This document shows positions 1 to 8,436 of a stretch of 64,000 nt of DNA, piece by piece; the first letter of the stretch is position 1; every line of letters begins with the position of its first letter. The position numbers and the translations under genes are program-made. Source of the DNA: Clostridium manihotivorum (GTDB taxonomy: Bacteria; Bacillota; Clostridia; Clostridiales; Clostridiaceae); assembly GCF_004015185.1 (NCBI RefSeq), contig NZ_CP025746.1:3365776-3429775 (forward strand), read 5' to 3'. The notes beneath the pieces are model-generated. The model searched no databases. It was not told the origin of the DNA and was given only the letters and a program-made list of their open reading frames with translations.

Positions 1-264
1 ATAGCTCCAATCTGTGGTGGAGCTATTTCACTTAAGAAAGCTGTTAGATACTTGAAAGACACTCCTATATGGGTAGCTCATGGCGATAGTGATACTATAG
101 TAGACTTTGAGGAAAGTAAAAGAATAGTAGATAGCTTAAAGGATTGTAATAAAAACCTCATCTTCAAGGTTTATAAAAATTGCGATCATGAAGTTTGCAC
201 AAAAGCCTATGAAGACCCAGAGCTTTTTCCTTGGCTATTAAAACAAAGAAAGAGAAGAGGCTAG
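1..264 (+). CDS. Alpha/beta-hydrolase (prolyl oligopeptidase/phospholipase-carboxylesterase type), C-terminal part
   Basis: The reading frame is open from base 1, so the N-terminus lies before the window; 87 residues remain. The fragment reads APICGGA, then HGDSDTIVDFEES, then CDHEVCTKAY, and ends PELFPWLLKQRK. In alpha/beta-hydrolases of the predicted-peptidase/esterase group the Asp of HGDxD and the His of the last motif complete the catalytic triad; the nucleophile Ser is outside the window. A TTG at 52 is an internal Leu codon, not a start. A hairpin follows the stop directly. Family assignment is good; the substrate cannot be judged from the tail. Confidence 0.75.
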   Translation: MAPICGGAISLKKAVRYLKDTPIWVAHGDSDTIVDFEESKRIVDSLKDCNKNLIFKVYKNCDHEVCTKAYEDPELFPWLLKQRKRRG

Positions 265-292
265 TGGTATGTAAGTACTAATCTCTTCTCTT
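251..292. terminator. Bidirectional terminator-like hairpin
   Basis: AGAGAAGAG at 251-259 is the exact reverse complement of 283-291, with a short inner TAGT/ACTA pairing. It overlaps the 3' ends of the convergent hydrolase gene and the broken DUF3784 gene. Confidence 0.5.
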
Positions 293-625
293 ATACTGCT
301 CTTTATAAAACTTTTCTTTATCTTTTTCTGTTTTAAAAACAGAAATGAATACAAATACGATTATGATTAATGCTACGGGTATAGTTGCATATAATGGATG
401 TATTTTTCCGAAATCCGTACTAATATAAGCTAGAAGTATTGCTAAAAATATGTCTGCAATTAGTAATTCATAACCTGCATTTCTACAAAGTTTTTTCTCA
501 TCGTATTTTTATTTTTCTTCTTTGCTTAATGTGTTATAGCCTGCCAGCAAAATGCCTCCTTTTCCGCTAATGAGAATTAACGAAAGTACTGTAAGAACAG
601 CAAGCATTATTATTCCTAGTATCAT
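278..625 (-). pseudogene. DUF3784-family small membrane protein, interrupted by an in-frame stop
   Basis: On the minus strand an ATG at 625 sits behind a GGAGGG ribosome site. The frame runs 38 codons (hydrophobic N-terminus, then GYNTLSKEEK), meets TAA at 511-509, and continues in the same frame with KYDEKKLCRNAGYELL, two hydrophobic segments and a lysine-rich tail to TAG at 280-278: 116 codons in all with no frameshift. DUF3784 proteins are about 100-residue proteins with a hydrophobic segment, a GxYNTxSKEEKxKYD motif and two more membrane segments, so the stop falls inside the family's most conserved motif. I infer a single nonsense mutation (or a sequencing error). DUF3784 has no known function. 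Confidence 0.7.
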
Positions 626-1234
626 TATATAATCCCTCCTTTAACCTTAAAGTATTATAGTGAAGCTAGTATGTATAAGAATGTAAAATAAAGAGATAGA
701 TTTATTACCATTTTTATACTTATTATATTCATATTGTAACTATGCTTTTACATTTTATCAAGCATTGTTAAAGAGTTACTATACCGAAATTTAAATCTTA
801 TTATTTTTAAAATCACATTTTTTATCAACTTACCGATATTTATAAATTAATAGTTGAAGTTGGATACCTAAGCGGTATAAGCACGATATCAAATATATTT
901 TTAATTCTTCTCTGACTTCTGTTTGAAGAAGTTAAAAATCTAAATTTTATTTCTAAGCGTCACGATAATATATACATATTCCATGTAAAGGACTTAGCGT
1001 TAATCCTCTAGAAACCGCTCTATCACTATATATTTATATGATTATATAAATATATACTTATATAAATTTTAAATTATATAAATATTTATTTTTATAGATG
1101 GATAGCTAATATTATATTAGAATAGAATATATAGAACAGCACATAAGAATAATTATCAATGTACATCGGATTATTTACTTTTATAATTAATAATGTTATA
1201 TTTTAATATATAATATGGAAATAAGGTGCATAAG
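626..1234. other. AT-rich intergenic region
   Basis: No convincing gene is visible in about 600 bp. The region holds one copy of a dispersed 22-bp word (minus-strand copy at 842-863) and many short A/T tracts. The last bases carry the AAGGTG ribosome site of the PHP gene. Confidence 0.5.
842..869 (-). repeat. Dispersed intergenic repeat R1, copy 1
   Basis: Read on the minus strand, 863-842 begins CCAACTTCAACTATTAATTT and is identical over 22 bases to 43691-43712, and matches 3901-3922 at 20 of 22. All three copies lie in gene-free DNA. Function unknown. Confidence 0.6.
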
Positions 1235-2065
1235 ATGAAATATGCTGATTTACATATACATTCAAATTTTTCTGATGGAACATTAAGCCCTTCAGAAATA
1301 CTTCGTATAGCAGAATCTAAGGATATAAATACTATATCTATCACTGATCACGACTCGATAAAATCTCAGTTTATTCTTAACGGTTGCCAGTCCTCTGTTA
1401 ATATAATTAACGGTGTAGAAATAAGCAATACTTATGAGGATCTAGAATTGCATATATTAGGCTATTTTGTAGATATTAATAATTCCATGCTTAACGAAAT
1501 TATGTTAAAGCTGGGCGAAGCAAGAATGGATAGGATTAGAGAGATTATTAAGAGGCTAAATTCTCTAGGTGTGGATGTTAGTATGGAAGATATTCAATGT
1601 TCTTGTATAGATACTACTGGAAGAGCGCATCTTGCCAATATACTTGTAGAAAAAGGCTATGCTGACACATATAAAATGGCTTTTAACAATTATCTTATTA
1701 AAGGAAAGCCTGCATATGTAGAAAGATATAAGCTAAGTTACAAGGAAACCTTAGGTTTAATTAGAGATGCTGGTGGTATACCGGTGCTTGCTCATCCTGG
1801 AAAAATATACAGAGGCATGGATATGGAAAGAATAATTAAAAGATTAAAAGACTATGGTCTTTGTGGTGTAGAGGTTTTTCACCCTGGTCATTCTAAAGAA
1901 CAAATTAATAAATGCTATAATCTTTGCAAAAAATATAAGCTTTTAATCACCGGTGGTAGTGATTGCCACGGAGTATGCTGCAATGAGGACAAAAACCTTA
2001 TTGGGGAATTTGGCATAGATAAAGCTTATTTAGATAATATTATTAGATTTTATAATAAATTATAA
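1235..2065 (+). CDS. PHP-domain phosphoesterase (RNase AM / YciV / TrpH type)
   Basis: The 276-residue protein opens MKYADLHIHSNFSDG, the first metal-binding motif of the PHP superfamily (H7, H9), followed by ITDHDS near residues 36-41, NGVEIS, AHPGK near the middle and GGSDCHG near the C-terminus; together these supply the His/Asp/Glu ligands of a trinuclear metal centre. Family members hydrolyse phosphoesters; the closest characterised relatives act on 3',5'-nucleoside bisphosphates or on RNA 5' ends, and the exact substrate here is inferred. ATG at 1235 is chosen because AAGGTG at 1224-1229 is the ribosome site; a GTG at 1226 overlaps it. The gene is 12 bases before the aminotransferase and probably shares its transcript. 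Confidence 0.88.
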   Translation: MKYADLHIHSNFSDGTLSPSEILRIAESKDINTISITDHDSIKSQFILNGCQSSVNIINGVEISNTYEDLELHILGYFVDINNSMLNEIMLKLGEARMDRIREIIKRLNSLGVDVSMEDIQCSCIDTTGRAHLANILVEKGYADTYKMAFNNYLIKGKPAYVERYKLSYKETLGLIRDAGGIPVLAHPGKIYRGMDMERIIKRLKDYGLCGVEVFHPGHSKEQINKCYNLCKKYKLLITGGSDCHGVCCNEDKNLIGEFGIDKAYLDNIIRFYNKL

Positions 2066-2077
2066 AGGTGGGGTATC

Positions 2078-3271
2078 ATGACATTATCAAGAAAAATAGA
2101 AGCATTAACTCCTTCTATTACACTATCAGTTACAGCAAAGGCAAATGAAATGAAGAAAGCTGGAATAAACGTTATAAGTTTTGCAGCAGGAGAACCAGAC
2201 TTTAATACACCTCAAAATATTATTGATGCAGCTGTTGAGGCGATGAAAAAAGGTTACACTAAATATACACCGGCATCAGGACTTATTGATTTAAAGAAGG
2301 CAGTATGCGAAAAATTTCTTCGTGATAATAATCTTACTTATTCTACGTCACAAGTAATAATCTCTAATGGGGCAAAGCAATGTCTAGGAAATTTATTTCT
2401 TGCATTATTAAATCCAGGAGAAGAGGTTATTGTTCCTACTCCATATTGGGTTAGCTATCCAGAACTTATAAAGATAGCAGATGGCGTTCCTGTTTTTGTT
2501 GAATGTAAAGAAGAAAATGATTTTAAATATACCATAGATGAGCTAAACAAGGTGTTAACTAATAAAACAAAAGCAATTTTACTTAATTCCCCTAACAATC
2601 CTACAGGAACTATTTATTCAAAAGAAGAATTAATAGAAATAGCTAATTTTGCTAAAGAACACAATCTATACATAGTATCAGACGAAATATATGAAAAGTT
2701 AATTTATGATGGAAATGAACATGTTAGCATAGCTGCTTTATCAGAAGATGCATTCAATAGAACTATAGTAATAAACGGTGTTTCTAAAACATATTCTATG
2801 ACAGGCTGGAGAATAGGATACGCTGCAGGACCAGAAAATGTGATTAAGCTTATGTCTAGTATTCAAAGTCACATGACTTCAAATCCAAATACTATAGCAC
2901 AGCATGCTACAATAGAAGCTCTTAATACTGAAGAAGCTGTAGTAAAAGATATGGCTACAGAATTTGAGAGAAGAAGAAATTTCATGGCAGAAAAATTAAA
3001 CGAAATAGAAAATATAAAAATAATTAACCCAAGCGGCGCTTTTTATGTTATGGTAAACATATCATATTATTTAAATAAGAAATTTGGTGAAACTATTATT
3101 GAGGACTCGATAAAGTTTTCAGAAATTCTCTTGGAAGATGGCGCTGTTGCTACTGTTCCGGGGATGGCTTTTGGACTTGATGACTATATTAGGTTATCTT
3201 ATGCAACATCTACAGATAACATTGAAGAGGGAATAAAGAGATTAAAATCCTTCTTAAATAAACTAAAATAA
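2078..3271 (+). CDS. Pyridoxal-phosphate-dependent aminotransferase, aspartate aminotransferase family
   Basis: A 397-residue fold-type I, class I/II aminotransferase of normal length. It begins with the SRKIEALTPSITLSVTAKANEMK leader region typical of the AspB subgroup. Visible are the substrate-loop motif FAAGEPDFNTP, the PTPYWVSYPE segment, NSPNNPTGT (cofactor binding Asn), SDEIYEKL (Asp to pyridine nitrogen) and VSKTYSMTGWRIGYAAGP, whose Lys forms the Schiff base. Likely reaction is transamination between aspartate or a related amino acid and 2-oxoglutarate in the cytoplasm. AAAGGTGGGG lies just before the ATG. It follows the PHP gene closely and precedes HPr. Confidence 0.93.
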   Translation: MTLSRKIEALTPSITLSVTAKANEMKKAGINVISFAAGEPDFNTPQNIIDAAVEAMKKGYTKYTPASGLIDLKKAVCEKFLRDNNLTYSTSQVIISNGAKQCLGNLFLALLNPGEEVIVPTPYWVSYPELIKIADGVPVFVECKEENDFKYTIDELNKVLTNKTKAILLNSPNNPTGTIYSKEELIEIANFAKEHNLYIVSDEIYEKLIYDGNEHVSIAALSEDAFNRTIVINGVSKTYSMTGWRIGYAAGPENVIKLMSSIQSHMTSNPNTIAQHATIEALNTEEAVVKDMATEFERRRNFMAEKLNEIENIKIINPSGAFYVMVNISYYLNKKFGETIIEDSIKFSEILLEDGAVATVPGMAFGLDDYIRLSYATSTDNIEEGIKRLKSFLNKLK

Positions 3272-3276
3272 CCAAC

Positions 3277-3314
3277 TTGTCCAAAACTTATTGAAATTTT
3301 GTCCAAAACTTATT
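3277..3314 (+). repeat. Tandem 16-bp direct repeat overlapping the HPr promoter
   Basis: TTGTCCAAAACTTATT occurs at 3277-3292 and again, unchanged, at 3299-3314, 22 bases apart (about two helical turns). The first copy reaches the -35 box and the second fills the spacer, the layout expected for a paired operator. No matching regulator is known to me. Confidence 0.6.
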
Positions 3315-3319
3315 ATAAT
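3291..3319 (+). promoter_or_regulatory. SigmaA-type promoter of the HPr gene
   Basis: TTGAAA at 3291-3296, a 17-base spacer and TATAAT at 3314-3319 match the vegetative promoter consensus. The start of ptsH is about 44 bases downstream of the -10 box. Confidence 0.75.
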
Positions 3320-3362
3320 ATAATAGTTAATGATATAAAATATGAATAAAGAGGTGGATATA

Positions 3363-3623
3363 ATGGTAACTAAAGAAGTATTAGTTAAAAATTCAACTGG
3401 TTTACATGCTAGACCAGCAACATTATTAGTAAAGAAGGCATCATCATTTAAATCTGATATTAGCATTGAATTCAATGGGAAGAAAGCTAATGTTAAGAGT
3501 TTAATAGGAGTTCTTTCTTTAGGTGTTACTAAAGATGCTAACATAAAAGTTATAGCTTCTGGAGACGACGAAACTTTAGCAGCAGAAGAAATTGTTAAGT
3601 TAGTTGAAAGCTTAGAAGAATAA
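3363..3623 (+). CDS. ptsH: Phosphocarrier protein HPr
   Basis: 86 residues, normal HPr length. NSTGLHARPA places the phosphorylated His at position 15; NVKSLIGVLSLGV places Ser at position 46, the site for HPr kinase in Gram-positives. HPr carries phosphate from enzyme I to sugar-specific EIIA domains and, as HPr(Ser-P), serves CcpA in catabolite control. The presence of His15 argues against Crh. ATG at 3363 is chosen behind GAGGTGG; an upstream ATG at 3342 has no ribosome site. The gene stands alone between its own promoter and terminator, unlinked to enzyme I here. Confidence 0.95.
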   Translation: MVTKEVLVKNSTGLHARPATLLVKKASSFKSDISIEFNGKKANVKSLIGVLSLGVTKDANIKVIASGDDETLAAEEIVKLVESLEE

Positions 3624-3626
3624 TAT

Positions 3627-3656
3627 GAAAAAGGTTCCGTTAGGAGCCTTTTTTAT
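3627..3656 (+). terminator. Rho-independent terminator after ptsH
   Basis: AAAAAGGTTCC / GGAGCCTTTTTT hairpin with a GTTA loop and a T tract starts 4 bases after the HPr stop codon. Confidence 0.85.
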
Positions 3657-3810
3657 ATTTTTAATTACTTTTTATGTATCAGCCTTTTCTCATACATATG
3701 AGTAAAAACTGGCAGAATAAAGAGTTTGTTTTTTTCTGTATATTCGAATACTTTATTTATAGTCTTTATTTAGATAGATTTAGTTATAAAAGAAGTATAT
3801 TTTTTACAGC

Positions 3811-3846
3811 AAAAAATCGCTAATAGAATACTATCGGCGATTTTTA
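3811..3846. terminator. Orphan terminator-like hairpin
   Basis: AAAAATCGC and ATAG pair with CTAT and GCGATTTTT around an AATA loop, followed by T's. No annotated gene ends here; the next gene upstream already has its own terminator at 3627. It may end a small RNA. Confidence 0.5.
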
Positions 3847-3894
3847 TGTTTTATAATTACATGCATAACTTGATTTTTTCGTGATGTAACCCAA

Positions 3895-3922
3895 TAGGTT
3901 CCAACTTAAACTACTAATTTAT
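3895..3922 (+). repeat. Dispersed intergenic repeat R1, copy 2
   Basis: Bases 3901-3922 match the 22-base R1 core at 20 of 22 positions. As in the copy at 43684-43712, the core is preceded by TAGG and an ATGxATAACTT word lies nearby. Confidence 0.55.
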
Positions 3923-4108
3923 AAGTGCCCTAAAATCGCCAGAAACCGCAATTTTATAACAAGTATAAAATGAGTTTTCATAAAGGATTCCTATAATATA
4001 TATTTTCAAGCATCTTGGACATACTAAGGATGTTTGAAAATGGATTCGTATTATTATCTTTAGTGGAGCAGAGTGGATAGCTAGTCCAAAGTCTACTCAT
4101 AGTTATGT

Positions 4109-4330
4109 TCAGAAGCTCTTTTTAAAATCTGTTTTGCTTTTAAGTATTACATATACAAGATTTATTGCTGCTGCGAAAACTAGTATATATATGATTCTTT
4201 CAACTATACAGTTACCGAAGGAGATAAACTTAACAAGATTAAAGTTAAGTAACCCTATCAGTCCCCAGTTAAGAGCTCCTATAATTACTAATAAAAAGCT
4301 GAGTTTATCGATTATACTAAGCTTGTACAC
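4109..4330 (-). CDS. DUF378 small membrane protein
   Basis: About 73 residues with two hydrophobic segments. The first holds SFLLVIIGALNWGLIGLLNFNLV, the diagnostic GALNWGLxGxFxxxLV signature of DUF378 (YuzA-like); the second is RIIYILVFAAAINLVYVIL. The function of the family is unknown. GTG at 4330 is preferred because GGGAG lies 9 bases before it; a TTG at 4339 would touch that ribosome site. An opposite-strand frame over the same DNA is a shadow. Confidence 0.82.
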   Translation of the reverse strand: MYKLSIIDKLSFLLVIIGALNWGLIGLLNFNLVKFISFGNCIVERIIYILVFAAAINLVYVILKSKTDFKKSF

Positions 4331-4473
4331 AATATTCAACTCCCATCATATTAAATTCCCACTGTATATATATTAAAATAATTAATAAAATATACCTGTA
4401 AAATATGAAAAAATATGATATAATACGAATGATGACTCTATATTTTTACATTTTATTCGTAGGAGGATGAAGA

Positions 4474-5904
4474 ATGAGAAATTTGTATAGCACACCTTTG
4501 AATTCAAGATATGCGTCAAAAGAGATGTCTTACTTGTTTTCTGATGACATGAAATTTTCAACTTGGAGAAAGCTTTGGGTTGCATTAGCAGAGTGCGAAA
4601 GGGAATTAGGATTAAATATAACTGAGGAACAAATTAATGAGCTTAAAGAGCACATATACGATATTAACTATGATGATGCCATAGCAAAAGAAAAAGAAGT
4701 AAGACATGATGTAATGAGTCATGTTTATGCCTATGGATTACAATGTCCAAGTGCAAAGGGTATAATACATTTAGGTGCAACAAGTTGTTATGTTGGAGAT
4801 AACACTGACATAATAATAATGAAGGAAGCTTTATTATTAGTTAAGAAAAAGCTTATAAATGTAATTAATCATTTAGGAAATTTTGCTGATAAATATAAAG
4901 ATCTACCTACATTAGGTTTTACACATTTCCAACCAGCTCAGTTAACAACAGTAGGGAAGAGAGCTACACTTTGGATTCAGGATCTATTAATCGATCTTGA
5001 GAACTTAGATTTTGTAATTGAGAAATTAAAGTTAAGAGGGGTTAAAGGAACAACTGGTACTCAGGCTAGCTTTATGGCTTTATTTAATGGAGATGAAGAA
5101 AAAGTAAAAGAATTGGATAAGATTGTAGCTGAAAGAATGGGATATAAGAGCAGTTATGCTGTTACAGGCCAAACATACCCAAGAAAAGTAGACTCTATAG
5201 TTCTTAATACTTTATCTGAAATAGCTCAAAGTGCTTATAAGTTTAGTAATGATTTGAGACTTCTTCAAAGCATGAAAGAAGTTGAAGAGCCATTTGAAAA
5301 GAATCAGATAGGATCTTCAGCTATGGCTTACAAGAGAAATCCTATGCGTTCTGAAAGAATGGGAGCTTTAGCTAGATATATCATCGTTGACGCTTTAAAT
5401 CCAGCTATTACAGCTTCTACTCAATGGTTTGAAAGAACCTTAGATGATTCTGCAAACAAGAGAATATCAGTAGCAGAAGCTTTCTTAGCTTTAGATGGTG
5501 TATTAAATCTTTACATAAATATTGCTGAAAATATGGTTGTTTATGATAAGGTAATAGCTGCGCATGTATCTAACGAGTTACCTTTTATGGCTACAGAGAA
5601 TATAATGATGGAAGCTGTAAAAAGGGGAGCAGACAGACAAGAAATGCATGAAAAGATCAGAGTTCACTCTATGGATGCAGCTAGAAGAGTAAAAGAAGAA
5701 GGACTTAATAATGATCTTATAGAAAGAATTGCTTCTGACGGAGGTTTCTTATTATCTAAGGAAGAAGTTTACAACGTAATTGATCCAAGTAAGTTTGTAG
5801 GAAGAGCTCCAGGCCAAGTGGTAGAGTTCTTGAAAAACGAAGTTGCTCCGGTTTTAGAAACTAACAAAGATTTGTTAGGTGTAGAAGCTCAAATAAGTGT
5901 ATAA
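4474..5904 (+). CDS. purB: Adenylosuccinate lyase
   Basis: 476 residues of the fumarase/aspartase superfamily. It shows LGATSCYVGDNTDIII, GFTHFQPAQLTTVGKR with the catalytic His, and the flexible signature loop GSSAMAYKRNPMRSE. The enzyme releases fumarate from SAICAR and from adenylosuccinate, steps of purine and AMP synthesis, in the cytoplasm. AGGAGG at 4461-4466 precedes the ATG. A TATAAT lies at 4419-4424 but the matching -35 box is weak. The gene is monocistronic, away from other pur genes, and ends in a terminator. Confidence 0.95.
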   Translation: MRNLYSTPLNSRYASKEMSYLFSDDMKFSTWRKLWVALAECERELGLNITEEQINELKEHIYDINYDDAIAKEKEVRHDVMSHVYAYGLQCPSAKGIIHLGATSCYVGDNTDIIIMKEALLLVKKKLINVINHLGNFADKYKDLPTLGFTHFQPAQLTTVGKRATLWIQDLLIDLENLDFVIEKLKLRGVKGTTGTQASFMALFNGDEEKVKELDKIVAERMGYKSSYAVTGQTYPRKVDSIVLNTLSEIAQSAYKFSNDLRLLQSMKEVEEPFEKNQIGSSAMAYKRNPMRSERMGALARYIIVDALNPAITASTQWFERTLDDSANKRISVAEAFLALDGVLNLYINIAENMVVYDKVIAAHVSNELPFMATENIMMEAVKRGADRQEMHEKIRVHSMDAARRVKEEGLNNDLIERIASDGGFLLSKEEVYNVIDPSKFVGRAPGQVVEFLKNEVAPVLETNKDLLGVEAQISV

Positions 5905-5931
5905 ATTACATTATAAGTATTATGTAAGCAA

Positions 5932-5968
5932 AAAACATAAGAGATGTGAAAACATCTCTTATTTTCAT
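5932..5968. terminator. Terminator after purB
   Basis: ATAAGAGATGT at 5937-5947 pairs exactly with 5952-5962 around a GAAA loop, flanked by A and T tracts on both sides. Confidence 0.85.
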
Positions 5969-6812
5969 TTATATTACATTACTTAACATAATGTTTAATA
6001 TGTAAAACTATAATCTTTAATTGTATACAATTTATAATTGAAAGAATTTTATGTAATGATTTTGGTGTTTAGTAAAAGGTAGTTTTTTATTATTCATTAT
6101 AAATATATGCAGTTATTTATATTATTACTGTATTTATAATAAATAAGTTATAGATCCTAAGTTTATTAGTTGAAACTAGTATATAGGAATGTATTTAAAA
6201 AATGTTGGTGGTAAATTTATCTGTTAGATATATATTTATATATAAAGGCATATCTAGAAATTCTATATCTGTAGCAACATTTGTTTAATACATGCAAATA
6301 TGCACCTAGATATATAATAATTTATGATCTGGAGATATAAACCAAAAAACTAATAAAAACCTGAAAATCAGAATTGATTTGTAGTGATCAATCAATTTTT
6401 AAAGCATATCGATTTATACAAAAATATTATTTTTAATAATATATAAACATGCAAATAGATGTTTTAAAAATTTTCCGTAGAATTTTTTTGCCAAAATTGA
6501 TTTTGTTGAAAAGTTAAATTTAGTTGGCTGTAAATTATAAAATCAATTTTTGAAAACACAAATGGAATTTTAAAATGTGAATTTAGAGATATTAATTAAA
6601 GAAACAGCTTAAAAACAGAAAAATATACAAATAAGAGCGCAAAATGAGTTTTTTCTTATAAAAAAGCTAGATTTATGATAAAAATACACTAAAAATACCG
6701 AAAATTAATTTCGCTAAATGCTAATTTAGCGAAATTACAGTACAGATTTAATAAAATATATGGTATAATTTAATAAGAACTTATGATTAATGGTTTTTAA
6801 GGAGAATTTTCA
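5969..6812. other. Long AT-rich non-coding region
   Basis: About 840 bp with no supported gene, very rich in A/T runs. The only clear structure is the perfect inverted repeat at 6707-6736 and a TATAAT at 6763-6768 ahead of the recombinase gene. A weak R1-like stretch is near 6157-6180. Confidence 0.5.
6707..6736. repeat. Perfect 13-bp inverted repeat upstream of the recombinase gene
   Basis: AATTTCGCTAAAT (6707-6719), a GCTA spacer, and its exact complement (6724-6736). It sits about 75 bases before the recombinase start, next to the likely -35 region of a promoter whose TATAAT is at 6763. It could be an operator or a recombinase core site; as RNA it would form a hairpin but has no T tract. 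Confidence 0.65.
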
Positions 6813-7817
6813 ATGAAATACGATATAAAAGCAATTCAAGAAAATAATAATTTACCACCATCAGTTATTGATTTTATAAATTATTTAGAAACTATAAAAG
6901 GTAAATCAGAAAGAACAATTGAAGGATATAAATTCGATTTAACGGTATTTTTTAGATTTTTAAAGGTTTATAAAGGTTTGTGCAGTTCAAATGTAGAATT
7001 TGAAGAAATTCTGCTATCAGACATAGATGAAACTTTCATAAGAAATATAAAGCTAACAGATCTATATGCCTTTATGAGTTTTGTTGAAAAACAAAGAGAA
7101 AATGGAACTTATGCCAGAGCTAGAAAGGTTGCTGCATTGAAGTCTTATTTTAAGTTTATTTCTACTAAGGCAAAGATAATCACCGAAGATCCTACCATAG
7201 AGCTTGAAACCCCTAAGATAAGTAAAAGGCATCCGGTATACTTAACCTTGGATCAAAGTATAAACTTATTAAATTCCCTGGATAAGAAAAACAAAAACTA
7301 TCTAAGAGATTATTGCATACTAACTTTATTCTTAAACTGCGGCTTAAGACTATCAGAGCTTTGTAATATACAAATAGATAAGATCAAGAATGATATACTT
7401 ACTATTATAGGTAAAGGAAATAAAGAAAGAACAGTTTATCTTAACGAAGCTTCTTTAGATTCAATAAATAGATATCTTCAGGTAAGAGATGCTTCAAAGT
7501 GCGACGGTGAAAACAAAAAGTTTCTTTTTCTTTCTTCAAGAAACAAAAAAATAGATAAAAGAACTGTAGAGATACTAGTAAAGAAACATATAACAAACAG
7601 CGGATTAACTGAAGCTAAATACACACCTCATAAACTTAGGCACACCGCTGCTACCCTCATGTATAAATACGGCAATGTAGATATAAGAAGCCTTCAGCAA
7701 ATTCTTGGCCACGAAAGCGTTTCTACTACACAAATTTATACACATATAGATGATGAAAGCCTAAGAGAAGCTGTGAAATCAAACCCATTATCGCAGATTA
7801 ATAAATATAATAAGTAA
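6813..7817 (+). CDS. Tyrosine recombinase / phage-type integrase (XerC/XerD-like)
   Basis: 334 residues. Residues about 15-120 form a SAM-like core-binding domain (LETIKGKSERTIEGYKFDL); the C-terminal half has the catalytic set: Arg in NCGLRLSELC, HKLRHTAATLM (HxxR), LGHESVSTTQIYTH with the active Tyr. Such enzymes cut and rejoin DNA through a 3'-phosphotyrosine. Length and motifs resemble XerC/D and CodV; no phage or transposon genes adjoin, so I favour a chromosomal role such as dimer resolution over a mobile integrase, without proof. AAGGAG precedes the ATG. The upstream inverted repeat may be its target or operator. Confidence 0.88.
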   Translation: MKYDIKAIQENNNLPPSVIDFINYLETIKGKSERTIEGYKFDLTVFFRFLKVYKGLCSSNVEFEEILLSDIDETFIRNIKLTDLYAFMSFVEKQRENGTYARARKVAALKSYFKFISTKAKIITEDPTIELETPKISKRHPVYLTLDQSINLLNSLDKKNKNYLRDYCILTLFLNCGLRLSELCNIQIDKIKNDILTIIGKGNKERTVYLNEASLDSINRYLQVRDASKCDGENKKFLFLSSRNKKIDKRTVEILVKKHITNSGLTEAKYTPHKLRHTAATLMYKYGNVDIRSLQQILGHESVSTTQIYTHIDDESLREAVKSNPLSQINKYNK

Positions 7818-7957
7818 TATATATCATAAATGCTTTTATGCATTTAGATATTAAACTTCTCTAATATTAGAATTTTACTTTTCACTATATATAACAGTGT
7901 TTTATTGTTAGCTAGATATAGTTTAAAATTTAAATCCAACTACTCTAATATCATGAT

Positions 7958-8001
7958 AAAGCAAAAGCACTAAAAATATAATTCTTCAGTGCTTTTGCTT
8001 T
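7958..8001. terminator. Bidirectional terminator between convergent genes
   Basis: AAAGCAAAAGCACT at 7958-7971 pairs perfectly with 7988-8001. It separates the recombinase gene (plus) from the acidic protein gene (minus). Confidence 0.8.
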
Positions 8002-8055
8002 GTTATCTTCAGAACCTATTTAAATATAGTGAAGTATGTAAAAATAGCAGCTCCA

Positions 8056-8436
8056 CTACTCTCTTCTTCTGATTTTTATAAGTCCTGGGTAAACTTCTTC
8101 AGTCAACTTCTGAATACTTTCAGTATCATCTAATATATCTTGCAAATCATCTATGTATTCTATATGATCCCAGGCATCTTCATAATCTTCTTCTTCATAT
8201 ATAACTTCGCTGTCTTCAGAATCTTCGTATAGGTCTACCCCATCATCACTTTCGTCATCAAGCTCTATTAATTCATCTTCTACAAAATCATTTTCATCTA
8301 CGTTTCTAGCAATGTCTTCAATCTTTATAGCTCTAAGATCAACACCTTCATTTTCTAGGCATTTACCGCAATTGTCGCATATTTTATTAGGAAAAATATC
8401 GCATAATTCATCATTTAAAACTTCATTATTATTCAT
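8056..8436 (-). CDS. Acidic protein with a CxxCxxC motif, function unknown
   Basis: 126 residues from an ATG at 8436 behind AGGAGAG; upstream in-frame ATGs lack a ribosome site. The N-terminal part contains KICDNCGKCLE, three Cys in CxxCxxC spacing that could bind zinc or part of an iron-sulfur cluster. Residues about 45-100 are an extended Asp/Glu-rich stretch, then a lysine/arginine-rich end (PGLIKIRRRE). I do not recognise a named family. It faces lexA divergently. It looks like a real gene from its ribosome site, codon use and terminator, but no role can be assigned. Confidence 0.65.
   Translation of the reverse strand: MNNNEVLNDELCDIFPNKICDNCGKCLENEGVDLRAIKIEDIARNVDENDFVEDELIELDDESDDGVDLYEDSEDSEVIYEEEDYEDAWDHIEYIDDLQDILDDTESIQKLTEEVYPGLIKIRRRE

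Larger units (their letters stand above)
3657..4108. other. Gene-poor region with an orphan hairpin and repeats
   Basis: About 450 bp without a recognisable gene. It holds a 49-codon frame at 3674-3823 with no ribosome site, a terminator-like hairpin, an R1 repeat copy and an 12-bp inverted repeat (4003-4014 with 4029-4040, 11 of 12 matching). Confidence 0.5.

Noticed and set aside
1226..1234. GTG start for the PHP gene
   Set aside because: It overlaps the AAGGTG ribosome site of the better ATG at 1235; the same logic rejects early TTG/GTG starts of hfq, miaB, fabF and others.
3277..3314. CRISPR-like repeat
   Set aside because: Only two copies with a 6-base spacer; no array and no cas genes.
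3263..3544. Minus-strand frame of 93 codons over HPr
   Set aside because: It is the antisense shadow of the ptsH gene, has no ribosome site and no family pattern.
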